NCBI GenBank assembly: GCA_021153185.1
Contig: JAGKTY010000006.1
Coordinates: forward strand, 1 to 64,000
Direction: 5' to 3'
DNA: 64,000 nt
Source of the DNA: Lachnospiraceae bacterium
Lineage (GTDB): Bacteria > Bacillota > Clostridia > Lachnospirales > Lachnospiraceae
The number at the start of each line of letters is the position of its first letter. Position 1 is the first letter of the stretch. A program made the translations under genes and the position numbers. Under the pieces are notes generated by a model that was not told the DNA's origin, searched no databases, and was given only the letters and a program-made list of their open reading frames with translations. Shown here piece by piece: positions 24,587 to 32,647 of this stretch.

Positions 24587-24862
24587 TTATTCCGCAGATT
24601 GTGATTTTAAAGCAACTGCGCCTTCCTCGCTTATTTCTTCCTCATTTGGTACTGCTTCTTCCTCATTTTCCTCCGCCTGTTCTGCCGCTTCAAACCGGTC
24701 CAATAGAACCACAAAAACAGAACCAATCACATAGAAAACAATCAGGACCGCCAGGAGAATCCAAAGCATCGTTACAAGTGGATAGTGCATCACATACATA
24801 ACAATACTCGCAATGCTTCCCGCCAATAACATCAGTACCACCGGAATCTGCTTCGTCTTCAT
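24587..24862 (-). CDS. Small two-TM protein between fliA and cheD
   Basis: A 91-residue protein starting at the ATG at 24862 (GGAGG spaced 5 bases). Two hydrophobic helices (about 6-24, VVLMLLAGSIASIVMYVMHY, and 30-52, WILLAVLIVFYVIGSVFVVL) are followed by a very acidic tail of Glu/Ala residues (AEENEEEAVPNEEEISEEG). It lies inside the che-fliA operon with only short gaps. I do not recognise a named family. The acidic cytoplasmic tail could bind a basic partner such as an export or motor protein, which is inference. Confidence 0.6.
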   Translation of the reverse strand: MKTKQIPVVLMLLAGSIASIVMYVMHYPLVTMLWILLAVLIVFYVIGSVFVVLLDRFEAAEQAEENEEEAVPNEEEISEEGAVALKSQSAE

Positions 24863-24880
24863 ATATTCCTCCACATCAGC

Positions 24881-25366
24881 TCAGATTACCTTCTCCGGTT
24901 TGCCTACGGAACGAATGATAAAATCCCCTGATTCCGGATAGAACACAACGGTTCTACCATAATTTTCTCCCGTATCTTCCGCAAGAAGCGGAATATGTAA
25001 TTCCTGCAGTTTTTTCTTGGAGGCCGCCACATTGCGCTCCCCCACGCGCACAAGCGCATTATTGCTCTGAAATGCAAACATCTGTGCGCCACCGGCAATC
25101 TTGGCAACAAGTCTCGTTTTGCTTGCGCCCGCAGCAACAATCTGCTTTACCAACTCTTCAATTCCGGTATCTGCAAATTTTGGAATATTTTTGTTGTCTT
25201 TAATCTGCGTGCTATCCGGCAACATCACATGTGCCAGCCCGCCGATTCCCGTTTTGGGGTCACGGATTGCAATCCCAACACAGGAACCAAGTCCTAATGT
25301 CGTAACGGCATTTGGGCTCACGCAAATCTTCAGATCTGCCATACCAACTTTTATTATTTCGCCCAT
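24881..25366 (-). CDS. cheD: Chemoreceptor glutamine deamidase CheD
   Basis: A 161-residue enzyme that deamidates glutamines of chemoreceptors and binds CheC, stimulating it. The catalytic Cys lies in LGLGSCVGIAIRDP (about 29) and the catalytic His in GIGGLAHVMLPDS (about 46); the C-terminal part has KIAGGAQMF, VGERN and YGRTVVFYPESGDFIIRS. These are the family signatures. Adjacent cheC supports the CheC-CheD adaptation system of Bacillus-type chemotaxis. Confidence 0.95.
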   Translation of the reverse strand: MGEIIKVGMADLKICVSPNAVTTLGLGSCVGIAIRDPKTGIGGLAHVMLPDSTQIKDNKNIPKFADTGIEELVKQIVAAGASKTRLVAKIAGGAQMFAFQSNNALVRVGERNVAASKKKLQELHIPLLAEDTGENYGRTVVFYPESGDFIIRSVGKPEKVI

Positions 25367-25393
25367 TTTTCCATCTTTCTCAACTCTCTCATC

Positions 25394-26008
25394 CTACATT
25401 CCAAGGGAACGCATGATTTTATCATGTGACTCCAAATCCGGCACAAGGATAAAATATCCATCAATCGCAACATCATCTGAAAACTGTGTCTGAATCAACA
25501 GAATTTTATCGCCAACCGCACCAAACTCAATCGCCGGCACACTTAAAATTGCACCTGCCATATCAATACTCACATCCGGAACAGATGGATATATTTTCAT
25601 ATTGGTCAGCATGGAAAGTGCATTTAAATAAGCACCTGTAATGATATTTCCAATTTCTTTGAGCGCTGAAAGCTGGATCTCATCAAACTGTCCGGAACCG
25701 TCATCTTCCATACCCATCAGTCTCGCAACAAGCGAATGTGCTGCTCTTTCCTCACATAGAAACATAATGCTGCCCGTGATATCACCTTCCACCATCAGGT
25801 AAATACCTGCCATAACAAGTTCTTCACCACCTATGGAAGCGCCCACTTCGTCAAAATCCAACACTTTGACCTGCGGCACCTTCATATCCACTTTTTCGTT
25901 TAAAAGCTGCGAAAGTGCAGTAGTAGCATTTCCGGCACCAATATTTCCAATCTCTTTTAGTACGTCAAAATACTGCGAAGACATTTCTTCTAAGTGTAAC
26001 TCAGCCAT
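25394..26008 (-). CDS. cheC: CheY-P phosphatase CheC
   Basis: A 204-residue protein with two CheC phosphatase helices: LKEIGNIGAGNATTALSQLL (about 16-35) and LKEIGNIITGAYLNALSML (about 118-136). Each holds the Glu-x-x-Asn pair needed to hydrolyse CheY-P. It lacks FliN/FliM-binding parts, unlike FliY in this same operon. It lies between cheW and cheD. Confidence 0.95.
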   Translation of the reverse strand: MAELHLEEMSSQYFDVLKEIGNIGAGNATTALSQLLNEKVDMKVPQVKVLDFDEVGASIGGEELVMAGIYLMVEGDITGSIMFLCEERAAHSLVARLMGMEDDGSGQFDEIQLSALKEIGNIITGAYLNALSMLTNMKIYPSVPDVSIDMAGAILSVPAIEFGAVGDKILLIQTQFSDDVAIDGYFILVPDLESHDKIMRSLGM

Positions 26009-26019
26009 GAACCCTCCAA

Positions 26020-26487
26020 TTATGCGTTATTCTCTTTCTCCTTGTCAGCAAATACGAGATTCATATCAAGAAGAGAAATCAGTGCATCTCCATTTTTACC
26101 GATTCCGCTGATAAACGAAGCTCTTCCGGCTTTTGAATCATATGACTGCTTTTCAATGGTGTCCTCTGACAGTGTAACGACTTCTTTGACATTATCCACA
26201 ATAATACCGATACGCTCACCGCTTTCTAATTTGACGATAATAATACGTGTATCGTCTGTAATCTCATCCTCTGCAAGATTCATTTTGATACGAATACTTA
26301 CAACCGGGATGACCTCGCCTCGCAGATTAATGACACCTTTTATTTCTTTTTGTACTCTTGGAATGCGGGTAATATGCTGCATACGGACAATGTTATCGAC
26401 ATAGCTGATATCAATTCCGTAATTCTCGCTTCCAAGTCCAACTACGATATACTGTATTGTGTTATATGATACGTTCAACTCTTCCAT
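26020..26487 (-). CDS. cheW: Chemotaxis coupling protein CheW
   Basis: A 155-residue single-domain adaptor that couples receptors to CheA. The beta-barrel motifs are YIVVGLGSENYGIDISYVDNI, HITRIPRVQKEIKGVINLRG, EVIPVVSIR, RIIIVKLESGERIGIIVDNV and KNGDALISLLDMNLVF. The ATG at 26487 lies 7 bases after GGGAGG; the upstream in-frame TTG at 26493 is less likely. It follows cheA by 13 bases. Confidence 0.96.
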   Translation of the reverse strand: MEELNVSYNTIQYIVVGLGSENYGIDISYVDNIVRMQHITRIPRVQKEIKGVINLRGEVIPVVSIRIKMNLAEDEITDDTRIIIVKLESGERIGIIVDNVKEVVTLSEDTIEKQSYDSKAGRASFISGIGKNGDALISLLDMNLVFADKEKENNA

Positions 26488-26500
26488 CGTCAATCCTCCC

Positions 26501-28582
26501 CTAAATCAAAGCGTTCGCGTCTACAATTAAGGCAATCTCACCATCGCCAAGGATTGTAGCACCACTGATTAATTTGCTCTTCTTAATATATTTACTTAAG
26601 GACTTGATAACGATTTCCTGTTGTCCAATGAGTTCATCTACAACAAGACCGGCCAGCTTGTCGCCCTTCTTTGCGATAACGACAGTAAGGTTATCCTCCG
26701 GTCCCTTGGTAGAGGCGATATCAAGATGCTCGCTCAAGCGCACGATCGGAATGACCGAACCGCGAAGGTTGATAACCTCACGATTTTCAACAAGCTTCAG
26801 ATCAGACGGATTGACATCCTCAATTGTCTGAATAGAGCCAAGGCTGATTGCGTATTTCTCGCCACCAACAACAACCATGAGCGCCTGGATAATCGCAAGT
26901 GTAAGTGGCAGACGAATCGTCCAGCAGCTTCCGACGCCGAGCTGACTCTTAACCTCAACTTCACCACTTAATGATTCAATTTTGGACTTCACGACATCGA
27001 GTCCAACGCCTCGTCCGGATACGTCTGTTACCTGTTTTGCAGTCGAGAAGCTTGGAAGGAACAACAGATTGATGATATCCTTATCATCCATATTTTCTGC
27101 CTGCTCTTCTGTAATCGTACCTCTGTCAATGGCTTTGCGGCGCACTGCATCCACATCAATACCGTTACCGTCATCTCTGACTTCAATGACAACGTTATTG
27201 CCATCCTGGTAGGCATCTAAGAAAATAGAACCAACTTCCGGCTTACCTCTCTCCTTACGTACTTCTGCAGACTCAAGACCATGATCGGCACTGTTACGCA
27301 ATAAATGCATAAGCGGATCACCAATCTCATCAACAACCGTACGGTCAAGCTCTGTCTCCTCACCTGACATAAACAGCTGCATTTTTTTGTCTAGTTTCTT
27401 AGAAAGATCACGCACCATCTTCGGGAATTTGGCTACAACCGACTCGATTGGAACCATTCGAACCTTCATGACAGATTCATGTAAGTTGGTTGTTACACTC
27501 TCTAAGTACTCGATATGTTCATTGACACCGCCGTCAAGGTTGCTTGAAGTAACGAGGGAGTTTTTGGCAATAATTAGCTCGCTGACAAGGTTCATCAGCA
27601 CATCGAGCTTCTCAATGTCAACTCTGACCGTACGGTTTGCAACCGGTTTGCCCACCGGCTTCTTATCCTGTTTTGCAGGTGCAGAAGAAGCCATCTTGTC
27701 TGCTTTTGGCGCATTACTTGCAGCCTGTACCACTTCCGTTTTTTCTTCCTTGACACTTCCTTCTGCCTTTGGTGCCTCAATCTGCATATTGTCAATGACA
27801 CAATCTTCTATTTCAGACACGCTCAAAACAGCCTTTTGAACAGCGTCCATCGCACTGTCCGAAACAAACACCAGACTGAAGTCATTTTCAAATTTTTCGT
27901 CTTCGATATCCTGTGTCGAAGGAGCAGATACAATAATCTCTCCATGCTCTTCGAGCGCTTTGAACACAAGGAATGCTCTTGCAGCCTTGAGGATACAGTT
28001 CTCGCTGACACAGACTGTCATGCCATACACTTTTTTGCCCTGTGCAAGTGCCTCTGACAGCACAGTTTTCTCTGACTCGCCAAGCGGAATCGTTTTAAAT
28101 TTGGCCTTTTCCGAAGAAGCATCTGCCGTTTCAGCCGCTGCCGTTTCTGCCGCCTCTGTTGCTTCCGCAGCTGCCGGCGCCGGTGCAGGCTCTGCTTTTT
28201 CTCCATTTAAGATGTCATTGAGTGCCTTGATTAAGTGCTCGTTCTCATTGTCACCTTCGTCTGATGTATTCTGGATATTGTCCGTATACTCCTCCAGTGC
28301 ATCCAACACCTGGAAAAGAACATCCACCATAGAACCATCAACTTTGATAGAGCCGTTACGCACTTCTGAGAACACGTTCTCCATATCGTGTGTCAGATTC
28401 TGCATATTCTTGTAACCCATTGTTCCGGCCATTCCCTTCATGGAATGTGCAGCCCTGAAAATCTCATTGATCACGTCCATATTTTCAGGCTCTTGTTCCA
28501 GAATCATAAGCTGGTCGCTCAGACTCTGTAAATGTTCTTTTGTTTCATCCAGAAAGATTTCAAGATATTGACTTACATCCAT
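26501..28582 (-). CDS. cheA: Chemotaxis histidine kinase CheA
   Basis: A 693-residue kinase; the ATG at 28582 has GGGGGT upstream and overlaps the cheB stop region, so the longer frame to 28645 is not used. Domains: Hpt P1 with His46 in FRAAHSMKGMAGTMG; an Ala/Glu-rich linker (about 140-175); a P2-like CheY-binding domain (about 180-275); a second linker; dimerisation P3 (about 310-375, NRTVRVDIEKLDVLMNLVSEL); ATPase P4 with MHLLRNSADHGLE, VRDDGNGID and GRGVGLDVV; and the CheW-like P5 (about 560-690). All catalytic motifs are intact. It phosphorylates CheY and CheB. Confidence 0.97.
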   Translation of the reverse strand: MDVSQYLEIFLDETKEHLQSLSDQLMILEQEPENMDVINEIFRAAHSMKGMAGTMGYKNMQNLTHDMENVFSEVRNGSIKVDGSMVDVLFQVLDALEEYTDNIQNTSDEGDNENEHLIKALNDILNGEKAEPAPAPAAAEATEAAETAAAETADASSEKAKFKTIPLGESEKTVLSEALAQGKKVYGMTVCVSENCILKAARAFLVFKALEEHGEIIVSAPSTQDIEDEKFENDFSLVFVSDSAMDAVQKAVLSVSEIEDCVIDNMQIEAPKAEGSVKEEKTEVVQAASNAPKADKMASSAPAKQDKKPVGKPVANRTVRVDIEKLDVLMNLVSELIIAKNSLVTSSNLDGGVNEHIEYLESVTTNLHESVMKVRMVPIESVVAKFPKMVRDLSKKLDKKMQLFMSGEETELDRTVVDEIGDPLMHLLRNSADHGLESAEVRKERGKPEVGSIFLDAYQDGNNVVIEVRDDGNGIDVDAVRRKAIDRGTITEEQAENMDDKDIINLLFLPSFSTAKQVTDVSGRGVGLDVVKSKIESLSGEVEVKSQLGVGSCWTIRLPLTLAIIQALMVVVGGEKYAISLGSIQTIEDVNPSDLKLVENREVINLRGSVIPIVRLSEHLDIASTKGPEDNLTVVIAKKGDKLAGLVVDELIGQQEIVIKSLSKYIKKSKLISGATILGDGEIALIVDANALI

Positions 28583-28583
28583 T

Positions 28584-29690
28584 CTAATGTACCCCCACAT
28601 TCTTCGTAATCGACTGATAAAGCTCCGTAAGCGGAATGACCTCATCTGCCATATTACTGTTTACTATGCTTCTAGGCATGCCGTACACTGCACAAGTCTC
28701 CGCCGACTGTGCGATGACATGAACCTGTTTCGCCGCCTTCAAATGTTTGATTCCTTCTGTGCCATCTGCACCCATACCTGTCATGACCACACAACAGATT
28801 TCTTCGAAATCAGAATCCCTGAGCGTCTCGTACATATAGTTTGCACAAGGTCTTACACCTTCCCTGGTCGGTTCATCTGTATAATAAATCTTGTACTGTG
28901 CGCCAACCCGTTTGATTTTCATGTGTTGTCCACCCTTGGCAAGATAAACCGTTCCCTTCTCGAGCACATCTCCCTCTGCTGCTTCCTTGACATGCACTTC
29001 ACTAAGTGAATCAAGTCTGTCCGCAAGGGAAGCTGTAAACCCTGCAGGCATATGCTGTACAACAAGGACGGCTGCATTGAGACCCGCCGGGAGCTTTGGA
29101 ATCACTTCAATCAGTGCCTTCGGACCGCCTGTACTGCTTGCAATCGCAACAATCTTTTTGCCCTTTACCGTAGATGGATTTCTGCGGACCGGTGGCAGTT
29201 CAACGACCGGCTGCCCCTTTGAAACCCTTGAAAACGTAGGTGTCTTTTTCTCTTCCGCCGGCAAAGCACCCTGGCTTACGGCAGGAAATGCCGCCCTGGC
29301 TGTCGCATCAAGGATATTCAGGAAAGAAACCGAATACTCTTCGCCCTGTGCGTCAAACACATTTCTCGGTTTATGTACGAACTCAAACGCACCCTCATTG
29401 AGCGCATCCATCGTAATCTGTGCACCCTCTTTGGTGAGCGTTGAATTCATGATGACCTTTGCCCGGATACCGCGTTTGTTGATTTCACGAAGAACGCCCA
29501 GTCCATCAAGCTTTGGCATTACGATATCCAGCACAACTGCATCGTACTGCTTCTGACTCAGTTTTTGGATGGCATCCTCGCCGTCTACCGCAGTATCTTC
29601 CACAAGGAATCGTTCATCTCCGTTAATTATATCACACACAATTCTTCTCATGAGTGCAGAGTCATCTACAACTAATATTTTTTTCTTCAT
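28584..29690 (-). CDS. cheB: Chemotaxis methylesterase CheB
   Basis: A 368-residue response regulator-enzyme. AGGAG lies before the ATG at 29690. The receiver domain has Asp9/Asp10 and the phosphorylated Asp55 (AVVLDIVMPKLDG). After a Pro/Lys-rich linker (about 135-170) comes the methylesterase domain with catalytic Ser in IASSTGGPKALIE, His in VQHMPAGFTASLADRLD and Asp in GMGADGTEGIKHL. It removes receptor methyl groups made by CheR, which is not encoded in this window. It overlaps the cheA start. Confidence 0.97.
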   Translation of the reverse strand: MKKKILVVDDSALMRRIVCDIINGDERFLVEDTAVDGEDAIQKLSQKQYDAVVLDIVMPKLDGLGVLREINKRGIRAKVIMNSTLTKEGAQITMDALNEGAFEFVHKPRNVFDAQGEEYSVSFLNILDATARAAFPAVSQGALPAEEKKTPTFSRVSKGQPVVELPPVRRNPSTVKGKKIVAIASSTGGPKALIEVIPKLPAGLNAAVLVVQHMPAGFTASLADRLDSLSEVHVKEAAEGDVLEKGTVYLAKGGQHMKIKRVGAQYKIYYTDEPTREGVRPCANYMYETLRDSDFEEICCVVMTGMGADGTEGIKHLKAAKQVHVIAQSAETCAVYGMPRSIVNSNMADEVIPLTELYQSITKNVGVH

Positions 29691-29705
29691 ATAACTCCTA
29701 TCCAC

Positions 29706-30425
29706 TTATCGTTTTTCTTTCCGACGGTTTTTCCGCTCCTCTTCAAAGATAAAACGGATGATTTCCTCCCGTGCGTCCTTCTTAATGTAGGTAAACTGCA
29801 CACGGTGTTCATATTCCCCCACTTTGTTCGGAATTTTTTGGGAAAGCAGTACCTTTGCAACAATCTCAAACCGCTTTTGTGTCTCATTCATCGGAAGCAG
29901 GAATTCCAAAACAATGAGGGAATCCTTTTCATATACTTCTTTTCCGACAAAACGCATTCCGCCGCCTGAAATATCCACAATCGTGCTCTCTCTTTTTGGA
30001 AGTCCCGGTTCAATATACAACTCGCCCTGTTCAATACTCTTCATTTCATCCGGCAAAAGCTCTCTTGCCTGCATCGGAAGAACACAAGCATACCGGAAAT
30101 ACTCCCTGCGCTGCTGTTTCTTTAAATCAGAGGTTACTTCAAATAACAGCGTATAAACGTTGTTATCCTTATATCTGTCGGCCACGCGCGCAGTGCACGC
30201 ATATAATCCTTTTGCTGTAAAGAACGTAATTTTGTACTCTCCGTCAACCGGCAGCAAAATGATCTTCTTTTGCACGATTGGCATCAATATTTCTATTTTC
30301 TCATCATTAATAACATCATAAACCTTGGATGTATATATTTTTATCTCCGCCCCCGGCTTTGACGCCACCCTTGAGATGGCTGTCATTTCGACATTATCAC
30401 CGGGATTGACTAAACTTGTTAACAT
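29706..30425 (-). CDS. ycgR: YcgR-type PilZ domain c-di-GMP receptor
   Basis: A 239-residue protein. The N-terminal domain (about 1-105) is the YcgR/PilZN beta domain (NPGDNVEMTAI, IEILMPIVQKKIILLPVDG). The PilZ domain starts with the c-di-GMP arginines in QQRREYFRYACVLP (about 107) and the second motif DISGGGMRFVG (about 150), so ligand binding should be intact. In other bacteria such proteins slow the motor by touching the stator or switch when c-di-GMP rises (YcgR; MotI in Bacillus). It lies between flhG and cheB, 63 bases from flhG. Confidence 0.9.
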   Translation of the reverse strand: MLTSLVNPGDNVEMTAISRVASKPGAEIKIYTSKVYDVINDEKIEILMPIVQKKIILLPVDGEYKITFFTAKGLYACTARVADRYKDNNVYTLLFEVTSDLKKQQRREYFRYACVLPMQARELLPDEMKSIEQGELYIEPGLPKRESTIVDISGGGMRFVGKEVYEKDSLIVLEFLLPMNETQKRFEIVAKVLLSQKIPNKVGEYEHRVQFTYIKKDAREEIIRFIFEEERKNRRKEKR

Positions 30426-30488
30426 GTAATGTATCCACCCACTATCTTTCTTGCCTGAATAAACTGTCTGCGTCTTTTACCGATTTGT

Positions 30489-31373
30489 TTAATTCCATTT
30501 TTTGGTAACGATCGACGTAAAAAATGCAGCCATGCCGCGTTTTTTCACCTTTTTGGCATCCTCCCCATACAGCAGTACATTTGCAATATTTTCAAATGCA
30601 ATTGCCGATTTTGCACCCGGGTTTTGGAGACATACCGGCATCTGTCCGAGTACTGCTTTTGAAATCTTGTCATCCTGCGGGATACTGCCAAGATGGGAAA
30701 GCGGAAGTGCCAGATATCCGGAAACAACCGAATCCAGTTTGCGAAACAGCGACGCGCCCTCTTCTTCGGAGTCCACGCGGTTCGTCAGTACCTTGACCTG
30801 CGTTGCCTCCTTTGAAAATCCCCTGTGTGCGCAAAGCGACTTCAAAAGGGAATAAGAATCCGTAATGGATGTCGGTTCCTGCGTCGTAACCAAAATCACT
30901 TCCCCGCTTGCAACGAGAAATTCCAGAACCGATTCGCTGATTCCCGCACCTGTATCCACAATGACAAAATCCGCAATATTGTCGAGTTCTGCCAGGTTGT
31001 GAATAATATAATTCAGATAATCGTGACTTAAGTTTGCCATACACGCAATGCCTGAGCCGCCGGAAATAAAACCGACATCGCCGGGGCCCCACGTAATAAT
31101 ATCACGCATGGTTTTCCCTTTGTAAATCAAATCACTCAGATTATATTTGGGTACGGTTCCAAACATGATTTCGATGTTTGCAAGTCCGAAATCCGCATCG
31201 AGTATGATCACACGCTGTCCCAGCTTTTTGAGCGAGATTGCGAGGTTGATGGACGTGTTGCTCTTTCCTACGCCACCCTTTCCACTCGTTACGGCAATTA
31301 CCCTGGCAACAGGCCGCTGTGGCTTAATGATATTTTGTTTGATTTTATTTCTTAATCCTTCTGCCTGATCCAT
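30489..31373 (-). CDS. flhG: MinD-like ATPase FlhG (YlxH)
   Basis: A 294-residue ATPase that controls flagellar number and placement with FlhF. It begins with a short helix (MDQAEGLRNKIKQNI) of the type that stimulates FlhF GTPase. The deviant Walker A motif is SGKGGVGKSNTSINLA (about 31-46); Walker A' has ILDADFGLANIEIMFG and Walker B DFVIVDTGAGIS. The C-terminal part has TNRVDSEEEG and SIPQDDKISKAVL. It follows flhF by 14 bases. Confidence 0.95.
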   Translation of the reverse strand: MDQAEGLRNKIKQNIIKPQRPVARVIAVTSGKGGVGKSNTSINLAISLKKLGQRVIILDADFGLANIEIMFGTVPKYNLSDLIYKGKTMRDIITWGPGDVGFISGGSGIACMANLSHDYLNYIIHNLAELDNIADFVIVDTGAGISESVLEFLVASGEVILVTTQEPTSITDSYSLLKSLCAHRGFSKEATQVKVLTNRVDSEEEGASLFRKLDSVVSGYLALPLSHLGSIPQDDKISKAVLGQMPVCLQNPGAKSAIAFENIANVLLYGEDAKKVKKRGMAAFFTSIVTKKWN

Positions 31374-31387
31374 TCTTATCCTCTAAG

Positions 31388-32647
31388 TTACTTGCCGCCA
31401 AGTAACGATTTTACTGTACGTTGCGGGTTAAAGCTTTCGATGTCATCCGGCACGTTTTGTCCGCACGTCACATAGGAAAGCTCTGCTCCCGTGTGAAGCT
31501 TTAAGTTGAGCAGATTGCCGTAGCAGTCTGTCTCATCAAGCTTTGTAAAAATAATCTTGTATGTATCCATCTTTTGATATGCTTCTGCAATATTGACCAA
31601 ATCGCTGTATTTGGTCGTCGCACTCACAACAAGATACACTTCTTTTTCCGCCTTTCCGTCCACGCAGTGCACAAGCGCATTCATCTCATCCCGCTGCAGT
31701 TCGTTGCGGTGGGAATGTCCGGCTGTGTCAACCAGGATATAATCATGGTCACTATAACGCCCGATTGCGTCAAGAAGCTCCTCCTGGTTGTAAATGATAT
31801 GGAACGGTACCTCCATAATATTGGCATAGGTTTTGAGCTGCTCTGCCGCCGCAATCCGATACGTATCTGCCGTCAAAAGAACGATCTTCTTGCCGCTTTC
31901 CACATGGAATTTGCTTGCAAGCTTTGCAATCGTTGTCGTCTTGCCGACACCGGTCGGCCCTACAAAAAATACAACCTTCGGTCCCTTCTTCGCCGGCGCT
32001 ATACCGCTTGGTTCGCCAAAACGCAGAATCGTCTTTTGGTACACATTTGCAAGGAGCGCATCGATTGGCATATCGGCTTTTGCATGTCTGTCCAAATCAT
32101 CAACAATCAGATTGGCATACTGTTCATTTACTTCATTCTCGAGCATGGTGTTGTAGAGGAGCTTGATGAATCTCACATGCTCATTGTCCTTTGTCTCTTC
32201 CTCTTCGCTCATACGTTCAGCCGCCGGCTCTGCTTTTTTGTCCTGAATCTGCTGTTCAATCAGGTTCTGGATGCTGTCGAGACGTTCCTTGAGCTGCACT
32301 TCCTCCTGCGTCACACTCGCCGGCTCCGTATAAACCGCTCTACGCTCTTCCCTGGCTGAAGCAATGCGTTCTTTTTCCTTAGCGCCCTGGATAATCGCTT
32401 CCTTGAGCTGATTGCGCATCTCCTCGTCTGTCGGTGGTCTTTTGGCTTCCTCCTCGATCGCTCTGATGCGGTCCTGTTCCTCCTCAAGTCCGACTGTCAC
32501 CTCGACCATCTGTGGCTTAAACAACCGCAAAATGCCTTTTCGTTTGACATTGCGCACATTCATGACAACGACCCCGACACCAAGCTCGTTCTTAGCCATC
32601 GAAAGCGCTGTATTTTCATCTTTTCCTGTAAATTTCTTGATAATCAT
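31388..32647 (-). CDS. flhF: Flagellar SRP-type GTPase FlhF
   Basis: A 419-residue GTPase of the SRP54/FtsY family. The N-terminal basic B domain (about 1-60) carries IKKFTGKDENTALSMAKNELG; a charged linker (about 60-165) follows. The NG domain has GPTGVGKTTTIAKLASKF (about 230), LLTADTYRIAAAEQLKTYA, DYILVDTAGHSHRN and IFTKLDETDCYGNLLNL. It starts directly at the flhA stop (no gap). It places the first flagellar basal body proteins at the membrane. Confidence 0.96.
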   Translation of the reverse strand: MIIKKFTGKDENTALSMAKNELGVGVVVMNVRNVKRKGILRLFKPQMVEVTVGLEEEQDRIRAIEEEAKRPPTDEEMRNQLKEAIIQGAKEKERIASAREERRAVYTEPASVTQEEVQLKERLDSIQNLIEQQIQDKKAEPAAERMSEEEETKDNEHVRFIKLLYNTMLENEVNEQYANLIVDDLDRHAKADMPIDALLANVYQKTILRFGEPSGIAPAKKGPKVVFFVGPTGVGKTTTIAKLASKFHVESGKKIVLLTADTYRIAAAEQLKTYANIMEVPFHIIYNQEELLDAIGRYSDHDYILVDTAGHSHRNELQRDEMNALVHCVDGKAEKEVYLVVSATTKYSDLVNIAEAYQKMDTYKIIFTKLDETDCYGNLLNLKLHTGAELSYVTCGQNVPDDIESFNPQRTVKSLLGGK

